Assembly: GCA_000437235.1 (NCBI GenBank)
Contig: FR897046.1
Location: 160,615 to 224,614 of the forward strand
DNA from: Coprobacillus sp. CAG:826
GTDB taxonomy: Bacteria; Bacillota_I; Bacilli_A; RFN20; CAG-826
DNA length: 64,000 nt
Reading direction: 5' to 3'
In this document: positions 16,702-25,567 of the stretch, piece after piece
Layout: every line of letters starts with the position of its first letter
Position numbering within the stretch: position 1 is the first letter of the stretch
Made by a program: the position numbers and the translations under genes
Notes under the pieces: model-generated
Database searches by the model: none
What the model was told of the DNA's origin: nothing
The model's input: only the letters and a program-made list of their open reading frames with translations

Positions 16702-18221
16702 TCTTCCACTCCTCTCAATGAAGGATTCAAGGCATCACGTAAGCCTCGTCCAAAAATATTAAATCCGACCATCAAAATAGCAATAAATAAAGCCGGGAAT
16801 AAAATAATGTGTGGATAGTTTTGTAGGCTTCCCTGACCTTCTTGTAAAACTGTACCTACGGAAGTAATCTTCATATCAGTACTTAAATCAATAATACCTA
16901 AATAACTCAAAGTGGATTCTGAGAAGATAACACTTGGAATCATTAAGATACAGGAAGTAACTATTGTACCAATAGCGTTTGGTAAAATGTGACGGAAGAT
17001 TAAGCGTGAATCACGAGCGCCTAGTGTTCGTGCCGCTAAAACATATTCTTGACCTTTATAACGATAGAATTGCATACGAACACGAGATGCTGTACCAATC
17101 CAACCTGTAAGAATAAAGGCGAAACCAATCGAAGGGATTACCCCGACCTTTTGTGATAAATATAAGTTAAACAATACCGCGACAATCATCATTGGAATTT
17201 CAGATAGAATATCGGAAACACGTTCCATAATTAAGTCAACAGTACCACCATAATATCCTTCAATAGCGCCGTAACAAATACCAATAATAATATTGATTAA
17301 AGCAACGACAACGCCGAGAATTAATGAGAATCTAGCACCGGTTGCTAAACGCGTCATAATATCTTGACCTTGGTTATTTGTACCAAACAAGTGGGTTGGC
17401 GTTTTCCCATGATGCATCATTTTATAATATTCCATATAATGGATACGACACTCTGCACTTCCACTAGCTTCGTTTTTACGGAAATATTCAGGATTTTCTG
17501 GATCATAAAGCGGAATAATATTGCCATTTTCATCATAGTTCGGTGCGTTATTCACCGCTATTCTCTTTTGTTCTTCCGGTGTCATTTCATTATAATTTTC
17601 ATATAAAGCCGGATCTTGCATTGTTTGATAATAGAAATTAGCGTTTTGCGCTTGCGTATAAGTATCATAATATCCTGGGATATCAAAGACTGGATATAAG
17701 ATTTGAACATTCTTTTCTTTTTCATAATTTTGAATCTCTTCAATCTTTTCCATTGTGAATGTTTCATATTTAAAGCCGACTGCATAAACATCAATACGGC
17801 AAACGTAAACATTAACTTTACGACCATTTTTGACCGTTTGTTTTTTCTTCACTAATTTTACAATATAGCCAGGTTGATTTAAATAATTCAAATAGTCATT
17901 TTCATTTAAGGTTACTTCTTTGGTTCCATCTAAGAAACCTGTACCCTCAAATAAAGCAATACGAGGAATCGCTTGCTTAAATTCAATTTCAACGTCATTA
18001 ATTCCATAAGGTGAAAAGATAGGTGCAAAAATAGCAAATATAACCATTAAGACCAAGATAACAAACGCTACAACGGAAGCTTTATTTTTACGGAAACGAA
18101 GTAAAGCATCTTTAAAATAACCAATAGGTTTGGTTTCAAATTTGGTATCAAAAATTGTATCATCGCGTTGCACAAGTTCAAATTGTTCCTGTGGAATATT
18201 TTCAAATTGTGATTGATCCAT
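16698..18221 (-). CDS. oppC: Oligopeptide ABC transporter permease OppC with a large external domain
   Basis: Inner permease of the peptide importer. TM1 is at about 48-70. The usual H-x-FGT-x-x-x-G-x-D-x-x-x-R motif (HLFGTNNQGQDIMTRL) appears only at 277-292, followed by five TM helices and the EAA loop (LGARDSRLIFRHILPNAIG). It is 507 aa against about 300. The extra 200 aa (76-275) would lie outside the cell between TM1 and TM2 and is rich in Tyr, Asn and Glu. It overlaps oppB by one base (TAATG) and oppD by four. Confidence 0.94.
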   Translation of the reverse strand: MDQSQFENIPQEQFELVQRDDTIFDTKFETKPIGYFKDALLRFRKNKASVVAFVILVLMVIFAIFAPIFSPYGINDVEIEFKQAIPRIALFEGTGFLDGTKEVTLNENDYLNYLNQPGYIVKLVKKKQTVKNGRKVNVYVCRIDVYAVGFKYETFTMEKIEEIQNYEKEKNVQILYPVFDIPGYYDTYTQAQNANFYYQTMQDPALYENYNEMTPEEQKRIAVNNAPNYDENGNIIPLYDPENPEYFRKNEASGSAECRIHYMEYYKMMHHGKTPTHLFGTNNQGQDIMTRLATGARFSLILGVVVALINIIIGICYGAIEGYYGGTVDLIMERVSDILSEIPMMIVAVLFNLYLSQKVGVIPSIGFAFILTGWIGTASRVRMQFYRYKGQEYVLAARTLGARDSRLIFRHILPNAIGTIVTSCILMIPSVIFSESTLSYLGIIDLSTDMKITSVGTVLQEGQGSLQNYPHIILFPALFIAILMVGFNIFGRGLRDALNPSLRGVEE

Positions 18222-19180
18222 TATTTTCTACCTCCAATCCGAATTCTTGGGTCGACAAAGCCATAGCTAATATCGACGAGTAAACCAGCAACAAGTCCAA
18301 TGGCTACGTAGAACATCGAAATAAATAAGAAAACGTTATAGTCTACTTTTCCTAATTGAATGGATGTTAAATAGACATTAGCAATACCTGGAATGCCAAA
18401 GATATTTTCAATAACCATAGAGCCACCTAAAATTCCAATAAATTCACCAATAAACATTGGGAGAATTGGCACCATTGCATTTCTAAATGCATGGCGATAG
18501 GTAGCTTGACGGCGTGTTAAACCTTTCGTTCTTGCAAGTAACATGAATTCGCTCGTCAATACTTCGGCCAATTCATCACGGATATAACGAGTAAATCCAG
18601 CAATTGTACCAAATGATAAGGATAAAATAGGTAAAATCATAGAGACAAACATTTCAGGTGACAAGAAATCTGTTCCATTTTTCACTGTATCTGGTAGAAT
18701 GCCCCATTTATAGCCGAATAAATATTGAACAACGAATGCATATACATAGCTAGGGACAGAGACGAAAACCATAACAAGAACACCAATTAAATGGTCTTGC
18801 CATTTGTTCTTTTTCAAAGCCGAGTAAACACCTAAAATAATGCCAAGAGGAACACTGAAAATCATTGTGTAAACATTGACAATAATGGTTGGTGGTAATT
18901 TTTCTAAGACAACACTGGTGACAGGATTACCACGAGAAATGTGATAAGATTTGCCCCAATCAAATTTCGTAAATAAACCAACTAAAAATTCCCAATACTG
19001 TTGTAGTAATGGTTTATTCAAGCCGATAGTTTCACGAATGGCGGCATCAATTTCTGGATCCACACCAGGACCACGTGCGGTACTAGCGGGAAGTAAACGA
19101 ACTAAGATAAAGCACATTGTCATAATAATGAAGAACGTCAATATCATGAGTCCGATTCTTTTTAAAACATACTTTAGCAT
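18221..19180 (-). CDS. oppB: Oligopeptide ABC transporter permease OppB
   Basis: 319 aa, normal length, with six TM helices. It has the family start MLKYVLKRIGLMILTFFII, the GLNKPLLQQYWEFL region, the EAA loop (ARTKGLTRRQATYRHAFRNAMVPILP) and the C-terminal VDPRIRIGG motif. It forms the pore with OppC. It is the only subunit without an insertion. It lies 170 bases after oppA with a stem-loop between. Confidence 0.96.
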   Translation of the reverse strand: MLKYVLKRIGLMILTFFIIMTMCFILVRLLPASTARGPGVDPEIDAAIRETIGLNKPLLQQYWEFLVGLFTKFDWGKSYHISRGNPVTSVVLEKLPPTIIVNVYTMIFSVPLGIILGVYSALKKNKWQDHLIGVLVMVFVSVPSYVYAFVVQYLFGYKWGILPDTVKNGTDFLSPEMFVSMILPILSLSFGTIAGFTRYIRDELAEVLTSEFMLLARTKGLTRRQATYRHAFRNAMVPILPMFIGEFIGILGGSMVIENIFGIPGIANVYLTSIQLGKVDYNVFLFISMFYVAIGLVAGLLVDISYGFVDPRIRIGGRK

Positions 19181-19287
19181 GAATTAAATCAACTCCTAAC
19201 TATTAGCATTTTACTATATGTAAACGAATTTTAACACTTATTTTTTTAAAAAATAAAAATTTTTAATTATAAATTAAAATAGACGAT

Positions 19288-19320
19288 AAGGGCGTCCCTA
19301 CGATACTAGGAAACGCCCTT
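19288..19320 (-). promoter_or_regulatory. Stem-loop between oppA and oppB
   Basis: AAGGGCGT pairs with ACGCCCTT, and inside it CCTA pairs with TAGG. There is no strong T-run after it on the minus strand. It looks like a partial terminator or 3'-end stabiliser that lets oppA mRNA exceed oppBCDF, as is common when the binding protein is encoded first. Confidence 0.6.
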
Positions 19321-19349
19321 GATTTAAAAACATCAATTGAAGGGATTTA

Positions 19350-21878
19350 TTATAATCCTGAATATGTGTAATCTAATGTTTTCTTTTGTTTTGCCCATTC
19401 AGAAGCAGTAAAGTTGTAGGTTAATTCACGAATTCCGCCACGACCAACGATTGCAAGGTCATTTTGAACTGCATATTCAACCTTGTAAGATAAAAGTTCA
19501 GCTTCTGCTCTAGAGGTAAAGCAAATGGCTTCATAACGAAGAATAATTGCTTTTTCAAGTTCAGCTAAAATATTTAAACGAACTTGGTGGCCTTCTTTTT
19601 TGCCAGCTTTTCTATCATCACGATCCATAATAGCGTATTTTCCACCAGCACCTATGGCTTGTCTCCAACCATCATAGGTCATTTCAGTATCTCCAGCGCC
19701 TTCTTCAAGAAGTTCACCTTTAATTAATAACTTTTCATTTTCTGGGTGGAAACCATATTCACATTTGGTACTTTCAGAAGTATAAACTTGCATAAATCCG
19801 AATGGATCCATTGTCATACCGCCCCAAATAGACCAAATACAATCAAAGTCACCATTATAGGCTGTGTTGTAATAATCTTCATCTTTACGAGTTACAATTT
19901 TAATCTTGTTTTCAAGATCTGTACCTTTTGTTGCTTCATCTAAGCAATTACGAATAAATAAGATTTGTGCTTTAGTAGCTTCAGAATCCGTATTATAAAG
20001 AAGCATTTCAATTTCAACGTTATCACTTGCAGTTAAATGGCCACTCTTTGTGCTTGCTATTTCTGCTTCATAAGCTTTTTGGAATAACTCTTTTGCCTTT
20101 TTAACAGAATATCCATTAGTGATATCACCATAAATACTTTGAGAGACACTTTCACCTTGTTTGGTTTCACGATATATTTCGTTGTTGTTGTAATCGGAAA
20201 TGTATTGGTTATTTAATAAAACAGTGGATGGTACGTGACCAGAAGTATATTCAGCAGCGAATTTTTGACGATTCATAGCATAAGAGAAAGCTTCTCTAAA
20301 GTCATGGTTAGCAAGAATTGTTTTATTATTTGCTCCTTTTTGACGTTTGCTTAATTTCTCGTAATCCGTGTTAAATGTTAATTTTTGAGAATAGGTTGTT
20401 TGTGTTCTATAAAGACGTTCAGAGTTGCCATAGATCTTCATATCGTCTGCGGTTAAAGAAATATCATCTAAGTCACCTTTTAAGAATTTTTGTAAAGCGA
20501 CAGAGTGTTCAGTAATAATGGAGAAGTTTACACAAGTAGTTTGATATTTTCCTACGTGCTTTCCATCGGTATAACCATACCATTTATCGTTTCTTTCAAG
20601 AAGAATAGATTTTCCTACTTGGAAACGAGTGAGTTTATATGGTCCATAAGACATATAGTTTTTTTGTCTTGTTGCATAATTAGTAATAACAAGTTTTCCA
20701 TTTTCAGATTTTCCTGCTTCATAATATGGCTCATAAACAATCCAGTTACTAGAAAGGTTATATTTTAAGTAATATTCTTCAATAGCGGTAGACACATAAA
20801 GTGTTAATTGATAATCGCCCGTTTTGACTAAACCAACATCATTCCAATCAAAACTATCCCATTGATAATAAACATACGTGATTTCGTTAATCATTTCGTT
20901 AATTTGAGATGGATCAGAGCTACCAGTGAGAAGCGTTCCTAAGATATTAAAAGCTGCATCATCTTCAGTTGTATACATTTTGTAGCCTTTATTATCTTCA
21001 TTGATAGTAATAGATTCAATGCCATAATATTCATGTTTATCGGTTTCAGTACCTTCGGTTTTCATAATACGATTAAAGTTAACATATTTTGAAAAAGTTT
21101 TTAATAAACTTTCACCCATTTCAACTTCAGTCTTATCTTCACTCTTTAAATATCTTTCAAAGTAAGGAATAAAGTTATCATTCATATAACCAACAAGGTT
21201 TTTGTAATCCTTATCGTTTAAATTAACGTTAGCAATTAAATAAGGGTTATCTTCGTCAAAGCTATAAAAGCGTTGTCCATCACTTAAGACGCCCGGTTGA
21301 TCATAGTACTTTGAATATTGTTCGAAAGTCTTACGGTCTGATTTAAAATACTTTTCAGCGTTTGCAATTTTTAAAGTATCTTGATAATAGCTTGTAGCAC
21401 GATAGTTTTGCATTTTGGGATTAAGAAGTTGTTGCATAGAGTAGATGTATGTATCCGCATTAATTGGCGTTCCATCTTCCCAACAAGCATCTTGGTTTAA
21501 ATTAATAATCCATTTGAAGCCCTCCGCACCTGCATCAACAGATTTGTCATCGATTTGATACTTTTCAATTTCTTCATCGGTTAAGTCATTACTTTCATTT
21601 TCGTCAAGACCTGTATCAATAGGATCACCGTCTGCCATCTCAGAAATAATGTCATAACCTGTCTTTGCATCATTCAACACGAAATCGTACAAACCTGTTT
21701 CAGTGTAACCAATAATGACAGCGTCATCGTTGGTTTGCCAAGTGTGGACATTCCATGTGGATGGTGAACCGGCCATGTATGTATTATACTGATAATCCTT
21801 TTCTTCGCTCCCACCGCAAGAGCCTAAAAGCATTACCGAGGATAATAACATCAAGCCAATAACTTTGGTTTTTTTCAT
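19350..21878 (-). CDS. oppA: Oligopeptide-binding lipoprotein OppA
   Basis: Extracellular peptide-binding protein (solute-binding family 5) anchored by lipid. Signal peptide MKKTKVIGLMLLSSVMLLGSC, with the lipobox LGSC at residue 21. Family features include NLNQDACWEDGTPINADTYIYSMQQLLNP near 150 and FREAFSYAMNRQKFAAEYTSG near 525. At 842 aa it is much longer than the usual 540-600. GGAGG lies 8 bases before ATG. It has its own promoter with flanking inverted repeats (21913-22032). Confidence 0.93.
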   Translation of the reverse strand: MKKTKVIGLMLLSSVMLLGSCGGSEEKDYQYNTYMAGSPSTWNVHTWQTNDDAVIIGYTETGLYDFVLNDAKTGYDIISEMADGDPIDTGLDENESNDLTDEEIEKYQIDDKSVDAGAEGFKWIINLNQDACWEDGTPINADTYIYSMQQLLNPKMQNYRATSYYQDTLKIANAEKYFKSDRKTFEQYSKYYDQPGVLSDGQRFYSFDEDNPYLIANVNLNDKDYKNLVGYMNDNFIPYFERYLKSEDKTEVEMGESLLKTFSKYVNFNRIMKTEGTETDKHEYYGIESITINEDNKGYKMYTTEDDAAFNILGTLLTGSSDPSQINEMINEITYVYYQWDSFDWNDVGLVKTGDYQLTLYVSTAIEEYYLKYNLSSNWIVYEPYYEAGKSENGKLVITNYATRQKNYMSYGPYKLTRFQVGKSILLERNDKWYGYTDGKHVGKYQTTCVNFSIITEHSVALQKFLKGDLDDISLTADDMKIYGNSERLYRTQTTYSQKLTFNTDYEKLSKRQKGANNKTILANHDFREAFSYAMNRQKFAAEYTSGHVPSTVLLNNQYISDYNNNEIYRETKQGESVSQSIYGDITNGYSVKKAKELFQKAYEAEIASTKSGHLTASDNVEIEMLLYNTDSEATKAQILFIRNCLDEATKGTDLENKIKIVTRKDEDYYNTAYNGDFDCIWSIWGGMTMDPFGFMQVYTSESTKCEYGFHPENEKLLIKGELLEEGAGDTEMTYDGWRQAIGAGGKYAIMDRDDRKAGKKEGHQVRLNILAELEKAIILRYEAICFTSRAEAELLSYKVEYAVQNDLAIVGRGGIRELTYNFTASEWAKQKKTLDYTYSGL

Positions 21879-21912
21879 ATGTTTTTCCTCCTATAAAATC
21901 CTTAATTAAACT

Positions 21913-21930
21913 TATCATATTTATATGATA
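21913..21930. promoter_or_regulatory. 18-bp palindrome at the oppA transcription start
   Basis: TATCATATTTATATGATA, two perfect 8-bp arms with TT between. It covers about +1 to +18 of the oppA transcript, so it could be a repressor operator or a 5'-end stem. Confidence 0.5.
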
Positions 21931-21935
21931 GTTAA

Positions 21936-21964
21936 ATAATACTCTAACACTTTTATGAAGTCAA
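21936..21964 (-). promoter_or_regulatory. Promoter of oppA
   Basis: Minus strand TTGACT (21964-21959), 17-base spacer, TATTAT (21941-21936). Confidence 0.8.
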
Positions 21965-21986
21965 TAAAAAAATTTTTTCATAAAAG
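21950..21986. promoter_or_regulatory. 10-bp inverted repeat around the oppA -35 box
   Basis: CTTTTATGAA (21950-21959) and TTCATAAAAG (21977-21986) are exact reverse complements. The -35 box lies at the inner edge of the first arm. This arrangement fits a regulator-binding site. Confidence 0.45.
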
Positions 21987-22016
21987 GAAAGTGCTTACAT
22001 TTCATCAAAAAATGTT

Positions 22017-22032
22017 TTCATATATATATGAA
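22017..22032. repeat. 16-bp palindrome upstream of oppA
   Basis: TTCATATATATATGAA is a perfect palindrome about 60 bases upstream of the oppA -35. Its TTCATA ends resemble the 10-bp inverted repeat nearer the promoter. Confidence 0.4.
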
Positions 22033-22513
22033 TCTTTTTTCACGTTTGTAGCGTAAAACAGAGATAATATAAATAAAAAAACGAAACATCTTTATAGATG
22101 AAAGTTTTTTCATTATTTATTTTGACTGGAATAGAAAGTTTTATTCAGTTCTATTCTTAAAATAAAATTAATACTTGAATCATTGCCTTTTATTCATTCA
22201 TAAAGCAGATTATAAACGCAATATTAAGAATTAGATAACTTTAAATCTATCAAGCCAATCGAATCAAAAAAAGGGAGTTCTGCTATTTCTAATTTTATAA
22301 TAAGCCAATTATCGTAACGACAAATCCGCTTCAATCATACTATAAAATACTATTTAAGTTTAATAAACAAAAAAAGATATTAGTCACGATCACCTATTAA
22401 ATGAGAATCCAACTTATATCATTTATATTATACATAAAATTCAAATGAAGTATATTTTTTTCATTATACTTTTGATGTGAATCAACGATTTGTATAGAAA
22501 TATATTGAGCACT
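22033..22513. other. Long AT-rich non-coding region
   Basis: Nearly 500 bases without a credible gene. A composite hairpin at 22075-22110 (AAAAAAC...GTTTTTT outside, CATCT...AGATG inside) could be a two-way terminator. I saw no other structure. The region lies beside the broken hydrolase gene and may itself be decayed sequence. Confidence 0.45.
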
Positions 22514-23152
22514 TTATTGTTCTTTTTTTCTCTTTTGATTATTCCTATAAAAATAAAAATCACATTTTTCATTGCCCCGTCCGATTGTACCATGTCTTTC
22601 AAAGGCAATTCCACACATATCTCCATAGACGCGGTCATCACTAAAGCAAAAAGTACTGGTTAGTTCTTTGCACCCTAGTAATTCGCAATATTTCATATAG
22701 GGACACTTTAAAACATTTACTCGATAATGCTTTTTGTCGAATGCAATTTCTTCTACTTTAAAACCCGCCTCTCCATCAAACATCTTACCAATCATCTTGT
22801 GAAAAATTGTGAAGAATAAAGGACAAATAAAAGAAATTTTGGTTACCATATGAAGACGTTTCCTATCGGGTTCTACTCCAATTTTTACCGCTTCCATTAA
22901 TAACGCTAAAGCTTCTTCATGAGAAAAATATTTTATCATTTGAAGATAAATAGCCACTCGCGGAAAAAACATTCGTTTAGTATGTACCTTTTCTTTTTTA
23001 GGAAGATCTTTATATTATTTACAAAACTCATTACAAAGCGTTACTGCATTATCAAGTAAAGTTTCCGTTTGCTCTTTACCAATTTTCTTTCTTATTTCAT
23101 CTAAGAGATAAGAAAAGCCACCCAGCCTTTTATAATATTTTTTGTCAATCAT
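22514..23152 (-). pseudogene. L-2-amino-thiazoline-4-carboxylate hydrolase-like gene broken by an in-frame stop
   Basis: From ATG 23152 (MIDKKYYKRLGGFSYLLDEI, with GGGAG upstream) the frame runs 45 codons, meets TAA at 23015-23017, and continues in the same frame to a stop at 22514. The total is 213 codons counting both stops. The downstream part alone (from ATG 22972) has 152 aa with CPYMKYCELLGCKELTSTFC, DRVYGDMCGIAFERHGTIGRGNEKCDF, the pattern of the ATC hydrolase family (C-P-Y, Gc-el, C-x-x-D, T-x-G-x-G-x-x-x-CDF). With the upstream part restored the length fits the family (about 200 aa). Restart at 22972 has no good ribosome-binding site, so a pseudogene is most likely. Confidence 0.7.
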
Positions 23153-23235
23153 CTTTCTACGTCTCCCATTTATCTTTTAAAATTTTTAAAATGTCCACAT
23201 TTTATTCACCATTGATTAGCATGAATACAAAAGAA

Positions 23236-23325
23236 TTTGTATCAAGTAAAACGACTAAAACACCTGAAATTAAAACATAAAATCTTGAATAAAGAAAGTT
23301 GGTTTGTATCAAATTTGTATCAAGT
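23236..23325 (-). repeat. Three TTGATACAAA repeats downstream of tRNA-Thr
   Basis: On the plus strand TTTGTATCAA occurs at 23236, 23303 and 23314, the last two as an 11-bp tandem. Read in the tRNA's direction this is TTGATACAAA. The core TTGATACA also recurs downstream of tRNA-His (59534, 61409, 61498), suggesting arm-type sites of a tyrosine recombinase. Confidence 0.45.
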
Positions 23326-23346
23326 TGAAAATTCAAGTAACAAAAA

Positions 23347-23364
23347 AGCCCCATTTTAAGGGCT
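23347..23364 (-). terminator. Terminator of tRNA-Thr
   Basis: AGCCCT pairs with GGGGCT (one G-T pair) around a six-base loop on the minus strand and is followed by TTTTTT. Confidence 0.75.
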
Positions 23365-23377
23365 AAAAACAAAAAAA

Positions 23378-23451
23378 TGGTGCCCCCTGCCAGAATCGAA
23401 CTAGCGACGGATCCTTACCATGGATCTGTTATACCATTTAACTAAGGGGGC
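23378..23451 (-). tRNA. tRNA-Thr(GGU), CCA encoded
   Basis: Acceptor GCCCCCT pairs with AGGGGGC, the anticodon stem is GATCC/GGATC, and the loop ATGGTAA carries GGT. The T-arm is GCTAG-TTCGATT-CTGGC and CCA is encoded. It reads ACC/ACU. It stands alone with its own promoter and terminator. Confidence 0.93.
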
Positions 23452-23467
23452 ATCCCATGCAAAAAGA

Positions 23468-23496
23468 ATAATAATATAGTTTTTACATAAAGTCAA
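23468..23496 (-). promoter_or_regulatory. Promoter of tRNA-Thr
   Basis: Minus strand TTGACT (23496-23491), 17-base spacer, TATTAT (23473-23468). Confidence 0.8.
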
Positions 23497-23553
23497 TGTA
23501 ATTTTTAGGATTTTTCTCTTTTTCTTTTTCGCCTTCAATCTAGAAAAAAGAAA

Positions 23554-23577
23554 AGACATTTATTTTTTTATAAATGT
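23554..23577 (-). terminator. Terminator of the MazF-like gene
   Basis: GACATTTAT pairs with ATAAATGTC on the minus strand and is followed by TTTTCTTTTTT. Confidence 0.75.
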
Positions 23578-23587
23578 CCCATCACTT

Positions 23588-24136
23588 TTAGGATAGAAAG
23601 GCAATTTGAATCGCTTTTTCTACCAATTCAATATTTTCTTTTGATAATGTAATTTTTCCATTTGCTTTTCCTGTCATACGAGCAATTCGTCTTTTAGAAA
23701 TGGAACGTATCGCATCTAGCTTTAAATAACTATGCGTTTCTTGCGATTCTTTATCATCATTTAATTCTTTAATTACGCCAATATCAAAGGTCAATGTACT
23801 TCCCGGAGCGTCTCTACTTGATAAAGGAATGACTATAATATTACCTAAATCGACTGCCCATACCAATGCATAATGGCCTCGGGTTTTGTAGTCGCTTAAC
23901 TCAGTTCCTACATTAATGCCAAATTCAACCCAGACGACATCGCCTCGTTTTAAAGAATCTGGCTGTGCACCATAGCCACTTTTTTCCATTGAACTTCGAA
24001 AATAACTTGTTTTTTTATCTAACCATGTTAAGTATTCCATTGCAACTTCCTGTTCTAATGGTGCTAATTTTGATTGAATGGAACGAAAAATTTTTTGTTC
24101 TTCTTCATAAAAAGAACGTTTCTTTTTAAAAGACAT
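23588..24136 (-). CDS. PemK/MazF-family protein, long form
   Basis: 182 aa. The C-terminal 120 aa have the MazF fold pattern: LKRGDVVWVEFGINVGTELS, then RGHYALVWAVDLGNIIVIPLSS, then LKLDAIRSISKRRIARMTG. These match the RGDV, HPALV, VIPLTS and QIRSIDKxRL blocks of mRNA interferases. It has a helical N-terminal extension (about 60 aa, MSFKKKRSFYEEEQKIFR...) absent from compact MazF. GGTGAT five bases before ATG 24136 supports that start over the GTG at 24181. No antitoxin gene sits beside it, so a regulator role or a distant partner is possible. Confidence 0.7.
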   Translation of the reverse strand: MSFKKKRSFYEEEQKIFRSIQSKLAPLEQEVAMEYLTWLDKKTSYFRSSMEKSGYGAQPDSLKRGDVVWVEFGINVGTELSDYKTRGHYALVWAVDLGNIIVIPLSSRDAPGSTLTFDIGVIKELNDDKESQETHSYLKLDAIRSISKRRIARMTGKANGKITLSKENIELVEKAIQIAFLS

Positions 24137-24184
24137 ACCTATCACCACTATTAGCATATGTCGATTTTCTTTTTTCTCCACGAA

Positions 24185-24209
24185 AAAAAGTGGAGATTGT
24201 CCACTTTTT
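24185..24209 (-). terminator. Terminator overlapping the rimO stop
   Basis: AAAAAGTGG pairs with CCACTTTTT around a 7-base loop. The rimO stop codon (24208-24210) overlaps the first arm, and a T-run follows on the minus strand. Confidence 0.8.
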
Positions 24210-25512
24210 ATTCTTCGATATATTCGCCTTCTAGATCATATCCATAGCAGGCAGTAATTTTAATCTTTACCTTATCACCTAAAGCTAAATCTTTTTTAGC
24301 GGTAAAATGAATTTCACCATCGATATCATCAGGAGCATTCCAACCACTTCTTAATAAGTAGCGGTGATGGTCATGATCTACAGAAATAACTAAACCTTCC
24401 ATTTCTTGACCAATCCATGATTTATTCTTTTGATAGCAAATCTTTCTTTGCTCTTGCATCAATTTTTCATAACGACGTTTTTTCGTTTGATAATGCACTT
24501 GGTTTTTCATGCCATAAGCAACCGTTCCTTCTTCTCTTGAATATAAGAAAGCGCCTAAATGGTCGAATTGCATTTTTTGAATGAAATCCATTAAGATATC
24601 GAAGTCTTCTTCTGTTTCTCCTGGGAAGCCCACAATAATTGTGGTACGAATCACCGCATTAGGAATTATCTTACGAATTCTATTCTCAATTAAATCCACT
24701 AAGAAATCATGATTCCCACGACGATGCATTTCGCTTAATACATGGTCACTTGCGTGTTGAATGGGTAAATCAAAATAAGGTGTTAAACGAGGATTATCGC
24801 GAATAAGATATAATAGCTCATCATCAATTTCATCAGGATATAGATACAAAAGTCGGATATATTCTATTTTTTTTAATTTTAATAATTCTTTTAAAAGGGT
24901 TGTAATACTTGTTTTATCATCTAAGTCTGTTCCATAACGCGTGGTATCTTGTGAAATGACCACTAATTCTTTAACGCCACTTGCTTCTAAAGTTTTGGCT
25001 TCGGATATAATTTCATCAAAAGGACGACTTTTAAAACCACCACGAATAATAGGAATCGCACAATAAGTACAACGGTTATTACATCCTTCGGAAATTCTTA
25101 AATAAGCAGAATAAGAAGGTGTTGTAATCATGCGGTGACGATAAGAAAATTTACTTTGAATCATATCTTCATTCCAAAGTTCATTTAAGAGTTGATCCAT
25201 TCGTGGATAATCATGAATTGGGATAAATAAATCTACTTCTGGTAGTTGCTTCTTTAATTGCTTTAAATATCTTTCGACTAAACAACCAACGACCACTAAT
25301 TTTTTTCCATATTGCGACATTTCTAAAATGGTTTGAATGGATTCTTTTTTTGAAGCATCAATAAAGCCACAAGTATTAATAATAATGGTATCTGCTTCTT
25401 CTGGTGAATTTACAAAAGTAAAATTTGAGTCACGTAGTAACCCCATAATTTGTTCACTATCAACTAAGTTTTTCGCACATCCTAAACTAATAAATCCTAT
25501 TTTATGTTGCAT
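24208..25512 (-). CDS. rimO: Ribosomal protein S12 methylthiotransferase
   Basis: Radical-SAM enzyme that adds a methylthio group to an Asp of S12. The N-terminal MTTase domain starts MQHKIGFISLGCAKNLVDSEQIMG. The radical-SAM cluster motif is EGCNNRCTYCAIPIIRG (Cx3CxxC). The C-terminal TRAM domain (from about 370) is EGLVISVDHDHHRYLLRSGWNAPDDIDGEIHF, and the DxDG motif there is typical of RimO rather than MiaB. It is 434 aa, the usual length. The ribosome-binding site is weak (GGAAGAAG). Confidence 0.95.
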   Translation of the reverse strand: MQHKIGFISLGCAKNLVDSEQIMGLLRDSNFTFVNSPEEADTIIINTCGFIDASKKESIQTILEMSQYGKKLVVVGCLVERYLKQLKKQLPEVDLFIPIHDYPRMDQLLNELWNEDMIQSKFSYRHRMITTPSYSAYLRISEGCNNRCTYCAIPIIRGGFKSRPFDEIISEAKTLEASGVKELVVISQDTTRYGTDLDDKTSITTLLKELLKLKKIEYIRLLYLYPDEIDDELLYLIRDNPRLTPYFDLPIQHASDHVLSEMHRRGNHDFLVDLIENRIRKIIPNAVIRTTIIVGFPGETEEDFDILMDFIQKMQFDHLGAFLYSREEGTVAYGMKNQVHYQTKKRRYEKLMQEQRKICYQKNKSWIGQEMEGLVISVDHDHHRYLLRSGWNAPDDIDGEIHFTAKKDLALGDKVKIKITACYGYDLEGEYIEE

Positions 25513-25567
25513 GTTTACTTCTTCCCTTCTTTTTGTTTTAACGTTTTTATAATACTCGAAATTTTCT

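Noticed and set aside
21879..22513. Riboswitch or T-box leader before oppA
   Set aside because: The promoter lies only about 55 bases before the oppA start, so there is no room for a riboswitch, and no conserved T-box sequence was found.
22441..22641. Open frame of 66 codons overlapping the hydrolase relic
   Set aside because: It is a second frame of the same stretch, with no ribosome-binding site and no recognisable motif.
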